A stretch of 64,000 nt of DNA from NCBI GenBank assembly GCA_946887295.1, contig CAMPKP010000003.1:6392-70391 (forward strand), given 5' to 3'. Of this stretch, positions 26,701 through 34,828 are shown piece after piece. The position numbers were made by a program, and so were the translations under genes. Origin of the DNA: an uncultured Gemmatimonadota bacterium (GTDB lineage: Bacteria; Gemmatimonadota; Gemmatimonadetes; Gemmatimonadales; GWC2-71-9). Every line of letters starts with the position of its first letter. The stretch's first letter is position 1. The notes below the pieces were generated by a model. It ran no database searches and was not told the origin of the DNA. It was given only the letters and a program-made list of their open reading frames with translations.

Positions 26701-29421
26701 TTCCTCCGCCGGCGTGACCAGCTGCGCCCGGACGAGCTCCTCATGCTCCGCGCGACCGCCCGGGCCCATGTGGTCTGTGACGGCCGCTCGCTGGGGCGCA
26801 TCCTCGCGACGGCCGCAGTGGAGGACTCGGCGGAGGAGGACGACGACATGCTCGACCCGGCACTGCGCGCTCCGGAGCGCAGTGACTCGCGCGTCGTCCG
26901 TGTGGTCAAGCAGATCGGCGCTCGCCTCCCGGAGCTGCTGGCGCCGCTCGCCGCTCCGCTCTCCAGCGGCGACCGCAGATCGAAGCGCGATGTCGCCGTG
27001 GACGCTCCCGAGAACGGATTCGGTGAGCTTACGGCCGACGGACAGTACGAGATCCGGGTGAGCGGCGAGCGCCTGCCGCCCGCGCCATGGTCGAACGTGG
27101 TCGCCAATGCGCACGGCGGATTCCTGGTCACCGAGCGCGGCGGCGGGTTCACGTGGGCGGAGAACAGCCACTTCTACCGGCTCACGCCGTGGCGGAACGA
27201 TCCGGTCACCGACGCGCTCGGAGAGGCCGTGTACCTCCAGGACGGGGACACCGGCGAGCTGTGGTGCCCCACGCCCGGCCCCGTCCGCGGAGCGGTGGCG
27301 TACACCGCCCGCCACGCCCAGGGCGCTTCGTTCTTCGAGCACCTGCGCTCCGGCATCTCCTCCCATCTGACCGTCGGACTGGCGGACGACGCGCCCGTGA
27401 AGCTCTCGCTGCTGCGTCTGACCAACACCGACTCCCGCTCCCGCCGGCTGATCGTGACGACCTACGCCGAATGGACCCTCGGCGCGGAGCGGGAGCACAC
27501 CCAGCACCAGGTTCGCACCTCGTTCGACGCCGAGCACCAGGCGGTCCTGGCGCGGAACACCTGGGACCCGCAGTTCGCATCATGGCTCGCCTTCCACGCC
27601 ATCACCGAGCCGGTCACCGCCCACACCGGGAGCCGGCTGGAATTTCTGGGCAGGAACGGCACTCCGGCGGCGCCGGCGGCACTTCGCCCGGGCGCGCGGC
27701 TGAGCGGCGCGACCGGCGCGGCGACCGATCCCTGTGCCGCCCTGCAATGCGCGATCGAGCTGAAGCCCGGGGAGACCCGTGAGATCGCGATCCTGCTCGG
27801 CGCGGGCCCCGATGAGGCGTCCGCCCGGCAGTCGCTCGCGGAGTACCAGAGCGTCCCGCGGGCGCGGGCCGCGGTGGACCGCGCGCTCCACGGCTGGGCC
27901 GAGCGGCTCGGGGTCGTCGCCGTGCGAACACCCGAGCCCACCTTCGACGCGATGCTCAACCACTGGAGCCTCTACCAGGCCCTCGCGTGTCGCGTCTGGG
28001 GGCGCTCCGCGCTGTATCAGAGCAGCGGGGCTTACGGGTTCCGCGACCAGCTCCAGGACGTGATGGCGCTGGTGTACGCCGAGCCCGGACTCGCCAGGGA
28101 GCACATCCTGCGCGCCGCCGCGAGGCAGTTCCTCGAGGGCGACGTGCAGCACTGGTGGCACCCGCAGAGCGGCCGCGGCGTCCGGACTCGGTTCTCCGAC
28201 GACATGGCATGGCTGCCGTACGCGGTGGACCATTACGTCCGGACCACCGGTGACGCCACGGTGCTCGACGAGTACGTCCCCTTCCTCGCGATGCGCGAGC
28301 TGGGCCCCGACGAGCACGAGGTCTACGACCTGCCGCTGGTCACCGACGAGCACGGGAGCGTGTACGAGCACTGCCTCCGCGCGCTGCGCCGGGCCTGCAC
28401 CGCCGGGGCGCATGGCCTTCCGCTCATGGGCGGGGGCGACTGGAACGACGGCATGAACCGCGTAGGAGTGGAAGGACGGGGCGAGAGCGTGTGGCTGGCC
28501 TGGTTCCTGATCACCACGCTCCGCGCGTTCGCCGGGCACGCGGAATCACGGGGCGATGTGCCGGCCGCGGCCGAGCTCCGCCGGCGAGCGGAGGACTACT
28601 CTGCGGCCGTCGAGGCACACGGGTGGGACGGCGCGTGGTATCGCCGGGCGTATTTCGACGACGGCACTCCCCTTGGCTCCAGCCTGAACGACGAGTGCCG
28701 CATCGACTCCATCGCCCAGAGCTGGAGCGTGATCTCCGGCGCCGGCGAGCCCGGCCGGCAGGCGCGCGCGATGGCCTCCCTCGAGGAGCACCTGGTGAGC
28801 GAGGACGCACGCCTGCTCATGCTCCTCACTCCGCCGCTCGACGCCACGGCCGGGGATCCCGGCTACATCAAGGGCTACCTGCCGGGAGTGCGCGAGAACG
28901 GGGCGCAGTACACCCACGCCGCACTGTGGGCGGTGCTCGCCACGGCGCTCCGGGGGAACGGCGATCGCGCCTTCGAGCTCTACCAGATGATCAATCCGCT
29001 CACCCACGCTCGCACGCCCGAGGAAGTGGCCACCTATCAGGTCGAGCCCTACGTCGTCGCCGCCGACGTGTACACGGCGAAAGGTCATGTCGGCCGGGGG
29101 GGCTGGACCTGGTACACCGGGTCGGCGAGCTGGATGTACCGGGTCGGGCTGGAGGCGATCCTCGGCTTCGTGAAGCGCGGCGACAGGCTCTTCATCGAGC
29201 CCCGGGTGCCCGCGTCGTGGCCCGAGTTCACCATCGAGTACCGGTATGGTGCGAGCGTCTACACGATCCTGGTGCAACGCGCGAGCGGCTCCGAGGACGG
29301 CAAGGGGCGGGTCACGCTGGACGGAAGGGAGCTCCACGAGCCGGGGATACCGCTGATGGACGACGGGGCCGCGCACGAGGTCCGTGTCGGGATGAGTGAA
29401 GCGTGCCCTCCGGCAGCCTGA
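20719..29421 (+). CDS. Cyclic beta-1,2-glucan synthase
   Basis: This ~2,900-residue membrane protein is close in size to Brucella Cgs. It would build cyclic beta-1,2-glucans from UDP-glucose at the inner membrane. After a helical N terminus and membrane segments (about 415-475) comes the GT84 domain, with VVIPTLFGSVDAV, LDEDTVLPPD (about 635) and RRKHRWIRGDWQLLQW. More membrane helices lie at about 830-1005. The glycoamylase-like region follows (MDFGFLLDRDRKLFAIGFQ, HHQGMGLVAL), then two carbohydrate-binding repeats. The C-terminal GH94 phosphorylase-like domain has GGGDWNDGMNRVG (about 2572-2584), which trims chain length. The 5' end is odd. Between the predicted -10 and the conserved N terminus the frame has no ATG, GTG or TTG. 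The start given is an ATC with a well-placed ribosome binding site; CTG at 20743 is the alternative. Confidence 0.93.
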   Translation: MAPLKPPRLAFRVTPRRPDAREDLLAGPIRGELLGAEHLAERARTLASEQRIDRRKRARRTPLLDRLDGTKRVLEDAHARLAAAADRGLDIGPAGEWLLDNYHVVQEHIGEVRESLPRGYYRELPELGGGPLAGYPRIYELAITLISHSEGRIGLDNVSGFVAAFQEVATLTIGELWAVPAMLRLGLIENVRRMTLRTVVRLDETEAADAAAERIGRAAEIGKVALDSELDRFLTDPPPLTPVFVSRFLQQLRTVGGSFPAVRLLEDWMAEEATSAEEATSQATRRLAMTQVGMANSITSLRAVARMDWRTFVEGQSRLEAALRQDPSGFYSRMTFATRDRYRHAVERIAKRVRQPEEAVARQVVDFARDATARLPGDSRAAHVGYYLIEDGLVELERAAGYRPRAREAVVRWLRRHPNTVFVGSVLSFTAGALAALLWLGGAPAWAAWLPLLLLGLIPANDMAVSVVNQLVTAFLPPRTLPKLDLHAKGVPTEFRTAVVIPTLFGSVDAVREALDHLEVQFLANREAHLHFAVLSDFTDAPTETREGDAEILEAAVDGVRALNARYAEGREDAFYLFHRRRRWNPREGVWMGWERKRGKLSQFNQFVLGRGEGAFAVVEGDTEPIRSVRYVITLDEDTVLPPDAAPDLVGALAHPLNRAEYSPALGRVVRGYGILQPRVGVSLPSANRSLFAAIQSGQPGVDPYTTAVSDVYQDLYGEGSFTGKGVYDVEAFERATRGRFPENTLLSHDLIEGSYARAGLATDVVVYDDYPSRYLTFTRRKHRWIRGDWQLLQWLTGRVPGPDGPEPNRLSLLSRWKILDNLRRSTVEIAQLAFLVAGWTLLPGGALRWTLLGLGAIAAPWAVSLLIALLRPPLDKSWRAYYSAVGRDAGTSARQLALAIVFLPHQAWVSADAIVRTLWRLFVTRRHLLEWRTSSQAERGGADSFSALWRAMWPAVAVALAVLAAVVARRALAPGPSAPAWVLAVAVLPLILAWLASPAVAYVLRTPAVPREQRLSSSARRQALRYGLLHWRFFDRFVTAETSWLAPDNFQEDPKPVVAMRTSPTNMGLQLLATVSAWDLGFIPLDDVVRRLELMVRSLERMRRFQGHFFNWYDLRDLSVLEPAYVSTVDSGNLAGHLVAVRQACLALTQEPLPDARVWRALETAIGLAAERLRPVPSGATVSEHLRAALAALPAGRSEPATAAALGRVIVPLERAEAALAGSGAGPEVGGPAAEWIEWSIRTAAAHRDWVESLPAGPRATLRGLAGESAQAARLVLRLETLAERAYTYAMEMDFGFLLDRDRKLFAIGFQQTSHSPDTSYYDLLASEARLASFIAVAKNDVPVEHWFHLGRTLTYAAGAPALVSWSGSMFEYLMPVLVMRSFPNTVLSQTYDGAVDRQRTYGAERRVPWGVSESAYNVRDRHQTYQYRAFGVPDLALKRGLGRDLVVAPYASALAAMVSPEPALANLAQLELLGALGPYGFRDAVDYTRPDPERSFAVVRTYMAHHQGMGLVALTNVLTAGVWQRRFHADPLVRSAELLLHERIPRRLVLREPQGARTDEAMPEADLEQPAVRRFDTPDTPQPHIALLGEPPYTIMVSHCGGGYSRYESLAVTRWRADGCRDATGQFQYVKDLSSRRTWSAAHQPVCAKADWYHADLATDRVTFQRADGPIETSTEIAVVPEDSAEVRRVTVTNNSDRALEVEVTSYGEIVLAPPESDRAHPAFANLFVETEWHQWSTAITATRRPRAADERPLWCVHVAAVGKELVGNVTCETDRARFVGRGRSTRDPVAMETDGELSGTTGAVLDPIFALRARLRLASGRSASVAFTTLVAASRERAFELADRYRDPHAAQRALDLAWTSSQIELRELGLSPADSAVAQELAGHLFYGNPALRAPQAELRRNRGSQPLLWANGVSGDWPILLATIESAEGLPTLRQLLAAHRYWRRHGMTVDLVVVNAHPTNYQQDLADRITAAVFTVGDSTFFDRPGGIFLRRRDQLRPDELLMLRATARAHVVCDGRSLGRILATAAVEDSAEEDDDMLDPALRAPERSDSRVVRVVKQIGARLPELLAPLAAPLSSGDRRSKRDVAVDAPENGFGELTADGQYEIRVSGERLPPAPWSNVVANAHGGFLVTERGGGFTWAENSHFYRLTPWRNDPVTDALGEAVYLQDGDTGELWCPTPGPVRGAVAYTARHAQGASFFEHLRSGISSHLTVGLADDAPVKLSLLRLTNTDSRSRRLIVTTYAEWTLGAEREHTQHQVRTSFDAEHQAVLARNTWDPQFASWLAFHAITEPVTAHTGSRLEFLGRNGTPAAPAALRPGARLSGATGAATDPCAALQCAIELKPGETREIAILLGAGPDEASARQSLAEYQSVPRARAAVDRALHGWAERLGVVAVRTPEPTFDAMLNHWSLYQALACRVWGRSALYQSSGAYGFRDQLQDVMALVYAEPGLAREHILRAAARQFLEGDVQHWWHPQSGRGVRTRFSDDMAWLPYAVDHYVRTTGDATVLDEYVPFLAMRELGPDEHEVYDLPLVTDEHGSVYEHCLRALRRACTAGAHGLPLMGGGDWNDGMNRVGVEGRGESVWLAWFLITTLRAFAGHAESRGDVPAAAELRRRAEDYSAAVEAHGWDGAWYRRAYFDDGTPLGSSLNDECRIDSIAQSWSVISGAGEPGRQARAMASLEEHLVSEDARLLMLLTPPLDATAGDPGYIKGYLPGVRENGAQYTHAALWAVLATALRGNGDRAFELYQMINPLTHARTPEEVATYQVEPYVVAADVYTAKGHVGRGGWTWYTGSASWMYRVGLEAILGFVKRGDRLFIEPRVPASWPEFTIEYRYGASVYTILVQRASGSEDGKGRVTLDGRELHEPGIPLMDDGAAHEVRVGMSEACPPAA

Positions 29422-29548
29422 CCCACCCCGTCGGGCTGCCGTGTCCGGTGATCAGACGGTTTTCCCCCGTCAGGGGAGGAGAGCAGGCTGATCGGACCGC
29501 GACACCCGCGGCGGCAGTAGGCGTGCGGGCCGAGTGCGTGCCGCGCCG

Positions 29549-30973
29549 TCAATCGATCCCCACCCTGCCTTCGATGGAGGCGATCAGCTTGGCCGTGTCG
29601 TAGCCGACGCCGTCCTTGAACACCACGGTCGGGTTGCGGATGACGGAGGGATCGGCGGTGAGATCGCCCTTCAGCACCACCAGGTCGGCGAGCTTGCCGC
29701 GCTCCACCGTCCCCAGTCGCTTGTCGACGCCGAGGATCTTCGCGCCGTTGGCGGTCATGATCTTCACCGCCTGCGCGGGCGTGAACCCCGCCTCGATGAA
29801 GAGCTCGTAGTTCCGCTGGTCGCCATAGCCGGCGAGCGCACCCCCGATCCCCGTGGGGTCCACCCCCGAGGCGAGCACGCCACCAGCCTCGACGAAGGCC
29901 TTCTCGAACGCCATGGCGTGCAGCAGCCCCTCCACGGTCACCGACCCGGTGCCGCTGGAATCGATCTGCTGCCGGAGCTTCAGGTAGGTCTCACGCAGCT
30001 CCGGGGTCATGGCCCGAAGGGTCCGGTCGTCCCTGGTCGGGCGATTGGCGACGAACGGCTCGTACACCGCCAGCGTGGAGGTCATGGGGACACCGCGCTT
30101 GACCAGCGTCGCGATGACCTCCCTCGCCATCTCGCCTTTCGGATCGGCCTGGCCCAGCTCTCCGACCTGCTCGACCGGACACACGTCCGGCTGCTTCGCC
30201 GGGTCGAAGTCCGACGCGGTGAGCATCCCGTGCTCCAGGTTGTCGATGCCGAGGGCGACCGCCTCCCGGAAGCTGACCGAGCAGAGATGGCCGGTGACCT
30301 TGACGCCGCGCTTGTGCGCTTCCTTGATCGCCGCGGCCAGCTCCCCGCGGCGGATGTCGGTGTAGGCCTTGATCCAGGTGGCGCCTTCCGAGGCCCAGTA
30401 GGCGACGAAGCGCCGGGCCGCATCAGGCGAGCTCACCACCGCCATGCTGCCCCCGCCCTCGGCTCCCGTGAGGTAGGGCGCCGTGAGGTGAATGCGAGGG
30501 CCTGGCGTGAACCCGTGATCGACCCGGTCCTTGAGGTTGATCTCGGCGTAGGGCGCCCGGCCGCCGGTGGTGCGGATGGTGGTGACTCCGGAGCCGAGAT
30601 ACAGCCGGGGTCCGGTGTACGACATCTGCACCGCGCGCCCTCCCGCGGCCGTGTAGAACATGTGGTCGTGCATGCCCACGATGCCCGGGATGAGCGTGTG
30701 GCCGCCGAGGTCCAGCGTCCGTGCCCCGGCAGGCGCCCGCACACTGGCCGACGGTCCCACCTCGGCGATGCGGCCCTCCCGGATCACGACGGTTTGCCCC
30801 GGCCGTGGAGGCCCGCCGGTCCCGTCCACCAGGAGCACGTCCGTCAGCACGACGACGGCCGTGTCGACCGCGACGTACTTGCGGACCTCCTCGGAAAGCG
30901 AGTCCGGGCGCTGGGCGGAAAGGGCGTGGGGCAGCACGAGCGCGAGGGCCAGCAGGACGGCGAACGGGCGCAT
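29549..30973 (-). CDS. Secreted amidohydrolase
   Basis: The 474-residue product has a signal peptide (FAVLLALALVLPHALSAQ) and an amidohydrolase TIM barrel with the binuclear metal ligands in order: MHDHMF, Lys in WIKAYTD, GHLCS, NLEHGM and Asp in ASGVDPTGIG. The composite beta-domain caps (TLIPGIVG; ADLVVLKGDLTADP) are intact. It resembles imidazolonepropionase-like or prolidase-like amidohydrolases exported by many soil bacteria; the substrate is unknown. It is followed on the same strand, upstream in transcription, by the multicopper oxidase 36 bp away, so the two may share a transcript. Confidence 0.88.
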   Translation of the reverse strand: MRPFAVLLALALVLPHALSAQRPDSLSEEVRKYVAVDTAVVVLTDVLLVDGTGGPPRPGQTVVIREGRIAEVGPSASVRAPAGARTLDLGGHTLIPGIVGMHDHMFYTAAGGRAVQMSYTGPRLYLGSGVTTIRTTGGRAPYAEINLKDRVDHGFTPGPRIHLTAPYLTGAEGGGSMAVVSSPDAARRFVAYWASEGATWIKAYTDIRRGELAAAIKEAHKRGVKVTGHLCSVSFREAVALGIDNLEHGMLTASDFDPAKQPDVCPVEQVGELGQADPKGEMAREVIATLVKRGVPMTSTLAVYEPFVANRPTRDDRTLRAMTPELRETYLKLRQQIDSSGTGSVTVEGLLHAMAFEKAFVEAGGVLASGVDPTGIGGALAGYGDQRNYELFIEAGFTPAQAVKIMTANGAKILGVDKRLGTVERGKLADLVVLKGDLTADPSVIRNPTVVFKDGVGYDTAKLIASIEGRVGID

Positions 30974-31009
30974 GGGTTCTCTCTGGTTGTTTGTTGGTGC
31001 AGCGGAGTC

Positions 31010-33154
31010 CTACTCTACCGTGAACCCCATCATCATGCCCGCCGACAGGTGCTCGGCGATGTGGCAGTGCAGCATCCACCGGCCCGGGTTGGAGGGGTCG
31101 AGCAGAATATCGACGGCGGAGCCCGCCGGCAGCAACACCGTGTCCTTCCACACCGGGCTCTCGTTGGGCTGGCCGTTGACCGACAGCACCAGGAATCGCT
31201 GCCCATGCAGGTGGATGGGATGCTGCATCGCATGGAAGCTCCGCCGCTCGTTGACCAGCCGGATCTTCACCGGCTGGCCGCGGCGAAAGCGCCAGTCCAC
31301 CTCCATGTTCTCCCTGCCGGTCGCGGGATCGCGAACGATCCAGCGAACCTGGCGGCCGGTGGACGCCCAGTTCATCATCGGCATCGTGCCGCTCCACTCC
31401 ATCGGAGAGAAGTAGATCGAGTCGAGCTGCATGAGCCGCTGCGTCACCGGAGGCAGGTCCCGGGTCGCCAGGGTGAGCACCAGCGCCTTCTCCGGCGCCC
31501 CCGCCGCAGCGGCTCGAAACCGCTCCATCTCTGCCGCGGCGCCGGTATCCGCCCGCAGCGCCGGGAACGCAGGGCCGAGATCGGGGCGGGCCCGCACCCG
31601 GCCGACCTCTACGGTTCCGAGCGTGTCGACCTCGGAGAAGAACCTGCCGAACAGATGGTCGAGCCCGCGCACCCGGTTCACCATCGCCACTGTCCCCGGC
31701 CGGGCGAATTGCACGTGCACGACGTACCGCTCCGCCGGGCCGATCACCACGCTCTCTACCCACTCCTCCCGCCCGAAGGTTCCGACGTCCGACCCGACCA
31801 CCTTCATCCGCGCGCCGGGAAAGGAGAGGTTGAACGTACGGGTGTTCGCCGCGTTGGTCAGATAGAAGCGCACCACCTCTCCCCGCTGGACGCCGAGTCG
31901 ATAGTGCGGCTCGCCGTTGACCAGGAACGTGTCGCCGAACCGCCCCATCAGCGCGTGCGTCGGCGACTCCTTCCCCAGCGGGACCAGGCCCTCGTCGCCG
32001 ACCAGGATGTCGTCCAGCATCAGCACGGCCTCGCGGTTCACGGGGCCGTACTGCTCGCCGGCGGCGGGGCGGATCATCAGGTTTCCATAGAGGCCCAGCT
32101 CCTGCTGGATGTCCTCCCGCACGTGGGGGTGGTACCAGTAGACGCCCGCGTCCGGGAACCGGAGCCGGTAGGTGTACTCGCCTCCCGGAGGCACGGGGGG
32201 CTGGGAGAGATCGGGAACGCCGTCGTTGCGATGGTCCAGCCGGATGCCGTGCCAGTGCACGGTCGTGGGATGGGGCAGGTGATTGGTGAAGACGACGGTG
32301 ATCTCGGACCCGCGCACCGCCTCGATCAGCGGCCCGGGATACTGGCCGTTGAAGGCGTACATCGTGTAGCTCCTGCCCTTGAGACTCCGCTGCACCAGGC
32401 CGGCCTCGAGCCGGAGCGTATCGCCCGATTCGACTCTGACCGCCTCACGAGGACGAGCGGCGGGGGCGGGCCCCGACGGCAGGAACGGGGTCACCTCGGG
32501 GCGGAGCGCCATCTCGGCAGGCAACATCTGGAGCCCCGGAGGCATCGGCACCGTGGTCCAGCGCGCCTGGCCCGAATCGGCGGGACTCGCGGCGGGTGGG
32601 TGCTCGTGATGTCCTCCGCTGCTCCCCTGTCCCACTCTCCCGATCGAGAACTCGAGCAGGTCCGGCGGGAACAGCCGGGTGCCGGGCGACTGCCCGCGAA
32701 GCACGACGCGCCCGGCAGGCTCCTTCAGCCCGCCGCTCGCCTCTGCGGTGACGAGGAATACGAACTTCTCCAGGTCCACCAGGCCCAGCTCGGCGGACCC
32801 GTTGGAGATCTCTCCCAGCGGCCGGATCGAATGCATCGAGGTCGGGGCCACCCAGGCGACGTAGGTCCGGTACTTCCCTAGCGATGTCGGGGCAGGAAGA
32901 CCGTGGGCCGAGAGCCTGAGCCGATGCCGGGGTCGCCCGTCCGCCGTGACCGCGACGGTAAACGGCCCGGGCGGATGGCCCAGCTCGACCAGCCCCGCGG
33001 CGCCGTCGATTCCCGGCGCGGGGACCAGCTCGATGCAGAAGAGGTCGCGGCTCGGTCCCAGCGGGGTCGGCTGGTCGCACGGACGCTGCTGCGCCGCGGC
33101 CGGGCCGGCGGCCGTGGCGAGAACGAGTGCGACCCGGGCCCACGCGATGGCCAG
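31010..33154 (-). CDS. Multicopper oxidase with extra N-terminal domain
   Basis: The three-domain multicopper oxidase has all four copper clusters: TVHWHGIR (about His300/302), WYHPHV, QHPIHLHGQ and MLHCHIAEH with an axial Met. It couples one-electron oxidation of a metal or phenol to oxygen reduction. The standard-start product (GTG at 32851) would lack a signal peptide. The frame stays open back to a CTG at 33154, which begins a textbook signal (LAIAWARVALVLATAAG) and a ~100-residue beta domain with SLGKYRTYVAWVAPTS. I therefore place the start at CTG, 12 bp after the stop of the upstream gene, giving about 714 residues. It lies downstream of the CRP/thioredoxin-reductase fusion in one likely operon. 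Start confidence is moderate; product confidence is high. Confidence 0.85.
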   Translation of the reverse strand: MAIAWARVALVLATAAGPAAAQQRPCDQPTPLGPSRDLFCIELVPAPGIDGAAGLVELGHPPGPFTVAVTADGRPRHRLRLSAHGLPAPTSLGKYRTYVAWVAPTSMHSIRPLGEISNGSAELGLVDLEKFVFLVTAEASGGLKEPAGRVVLRGQSPGTRLFPPDLLEFSIGRVGQGSSGGHHEHPPAASPADSGQARWTTVPMPPGLQMLPAEMALRPEVTPFLPSGPAPAARPREAVRVESGDTLRLEAGLVQRSLKGRSYTMYAFNGQYPGPLIEAVRGSEITVVFTNHLPHPTTVHWHGIRLDHRNDGVPDLSQPPVPPGGEYTYRLRFPDAGVYWYHPHVREDIQQELGLYGNLMIRPAAGEQYGPVNREAVLMLDDILVGDEGLVPLGKESPTHALMGRFGDTFLVNGEPHYRLGVQRGEVVRFYLTNAANTRTFNLSFPGARMKVVGSDVGTFGREEWVESVVIGPAERYVVHVQFARPGTVAMVNRVRGLDHLFGRFFSEVDTLGTVEVGRVRARPDLGPAFPALRADTGAAAEMERFRAAAAGAPEKALVLTLATRDLPPVTQRLMQLDSIYFSPMEWSGTMPMMNWASTGRQVRWIVRDPATGRENMEVDWRFRRGQPVKIRLVNERRSFHAMQHPIHLHGQRFLVLSVNGQPNESPVWKDTVLLPAGSAVDILLDPSNPGRWMLHCHIAEHLSAGMMMGFTVE

Positions 33155-33166
33155 ACGTCGATCCCG

Positions 33167-34819
33167 CTACGCGGGCCGCGCGATGTGCGCGTGCACGAAG
33201 CTCACCGCCATCGCGCCTTCTCCGACGGCTGTGCCGCAGCGCTTCACCGAGGCGCTCCGCACGTCGCCGGCGGCGAAGACGCCGGGGAGACTGGTCTCGA
33301 GGAGAAACGGGGCTCTCCCTACCGACCGCCAGCGCCCGGTCTCCGCGGTGCCCGGAGGGAGCTCCGTTCCGGTCACGACGAACCCCTTGCGATCCAGCTC
33401 CACGCAGCCACGCAGCCAGTCGGTGTTCGCGTCGGCACCGATGAAGAGGAAGAGAGAGCTGGTGTCGAGCCTCTGGGATCCTGGGGCCTCGCCCGTCAGC
33501 CGCACCGCCGCGAGATGTCCGTTCCCTTCCAGGCCGCTCACCGTACTGCAAGGGTGCACGGTGACGTTCGGCAGGGCACCGACTTGCTCCACCAGATAGC
33601 GCGACATGTTGGCGCCGAGATCGTCCTTGCGGATCACGACGTGAACCCGGCGGGCGTACTTCGCCAGATGGACGATCGCCTGGCCGGCCGAGTTGCCGCC
33701 GCCGACCACCACGACGTCCTCGCCGCGGCAGAGCTGCACCTCCCTTTCGGTGGCCGCGTAGTAGATCCCGGCCCCTTCGAAGCCTTCCAGGTTCGGGAGA
33801 TCGAGCTTCCGGTAGGACACTCCGCTCGCGATCAGGACGCACCGGGCGTGCAGGCGGACACCGTCGGCGAGGGTGACGACGTGCTCGCCGCCGTCGATTC
33901 CGAGCGACCGGACCGTGCAGGGCACGGTGATGCTGGCCCCGAATCTCTGCGCCTGAACCAGCGCCCTCTCCGTGAGCTCCCTGCCCGTGATCCCCTCGGG
34001 AAAGCCGAGAAAGTTCTCGATCCGCGTGCTGGTGCCCGCCTGGCCACCCGGGGCGAGGGCCTCGGCCACGATGACATCGAGTCCTTCCGACGCGGCGTAC
34101 ACCGCCGCGGCGAGACCGGCAGGACCGGCGCCGACGATCACCAGGTCGTAGATGCGCCCCTCCTCCATGCGCGACACCATGCCCATGCAGGCACCGATGT
34201 CGCCGAGGGACGGGTTGCTGTGCCAGTTCCCCTCCCGGTCCATCACGATCGGGGTGGCGGACGCGGGCACGTTGAACTGCCGGAGGATGGATTCCGCTTC
34301 CTGGTCGGTCTCGAGATCCATGAAGCGGTACGGAATCCCGTTGCGGCTGGCGAAGTCCCGAAGGCGGTGGGCCTCCGGAGAGAAGCGAGAGCCGATGATC
34401 CGGACGCCTTCGAAGCCTTCCTCCAGCAGCAGCTGCCGTCGCATCAGGAATGCCTTGACGAGCGTGGAGCCCAGGTCCGGCAGCTGGTCCACCGCGCGGC
34501 GGAGCTCGCCGGTGTCGAGCTCGAGCACCTGCCCGTCCGTCGTGGCCCTTCCCTGCACCAGCGCCGCTCGCCCGGAGAGCATGTCCACGTCGCCGGTGAA
34601 CTCTCCCGGCTGGTGGACCACGACGGTGTGGGGCGTCCCGCGCGAGTGCTCCACGATCTCGATCGCGCCGTCGAGCACCACGAAGAAAGGAAAATCCCGG
34701 TCGCCCTCGTCGAAGAGGACCTCGCCTGCGCGAACGTCTCGAGTGGTGCCTCGCGCGGTGAGCGCCGCGATGTCCTCGCGCTCCAGAACCGGGAAGGCGA
34801 TGTCTCTATCGGTTGCCAT
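33167..34819 (-). CDS. Cyclic-nucleotide-binding domain fused to thioredoxin-reductase-like protein
   Basis: Three parts are visible in 550 residues. Residues 1-130 form a cNMP-binding beta-barrel (VLFDEGDRDFPFFVVLDG, HQPGEFTGDVDML). Residues 135-215 form a thioredoxin-like linker domain (EGVRIIGSRFSPEAHRLRDF). Residues 225-550 are FAD/NAD(P)H domains (VIVGAGPAGLAAAVYAAS, VVVVGGGNSAGQAIVHLA, GVFAAGDVRS). The redox CxxC of true thioredoxin reductases is absent; the segment reads YYAATEREVQLC. It therefore cannot reduce thioredoxin by the classic route and probably passes electrons elsewhere, gated by nucleotide or redox state. The multicopper oxidase follows 12 bp after the stop. Confidence 0.9.
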   Translation of the reverse strand: MATDRDIAFPVLEREDIAALTARGTTRDVRAGEVLFDEGDRDFPFFVVLDGAIEIVEHSRGTPHTVVVHQPGEFTGDVDMLSGRAALVQGRATTDGQVLELDTGELRRAVDQLPDLGSTLVKAFLMRRQLLLEEGFEGVRIIGSRFSPEAHRLRDFASRNGIPYRFMDLETDQEAESILRQFNVPASATPIVMDREGNWHSNPSLGDIGACMGMVSRMEEGRIYDLVIVGAGPAGLAAAVYAASEGLDVIVAEALAPGGQAGTSTRIENFLGFPEGITGRELTERALVQAQRFGASITVPCTVRSLGIDGGEHVVTLADGVRLHARCVLIASGVSYRKLDLPNLEGFEGAGIYYAATEREVQLCRGEDVVVVGGGNSAGQAIVHLAKYARRVHVVIRKDDLGANMSRYLVEQVGALPNVTVHPCSTVSGLEGNGHLAAVRLTGEAPGSQRLDTSSLFLFIGADANTDWLRGCVELDRKGFVVTGTELPPGTAETGRWRSVGRAPFLLETSLPGVFAAGDVRSASVKRCGTAVGEGAMAVSFVHAHIARPA

Positions 34820-34828
34820 GACGGGAAT

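Noticed and set aside
29422..29548. Possible terminator between the glucan synthase and amidohydrolase genes
   Set aside because: Only a 5-bp stem (tccccCGTCAgggga) without a T-tract is present.
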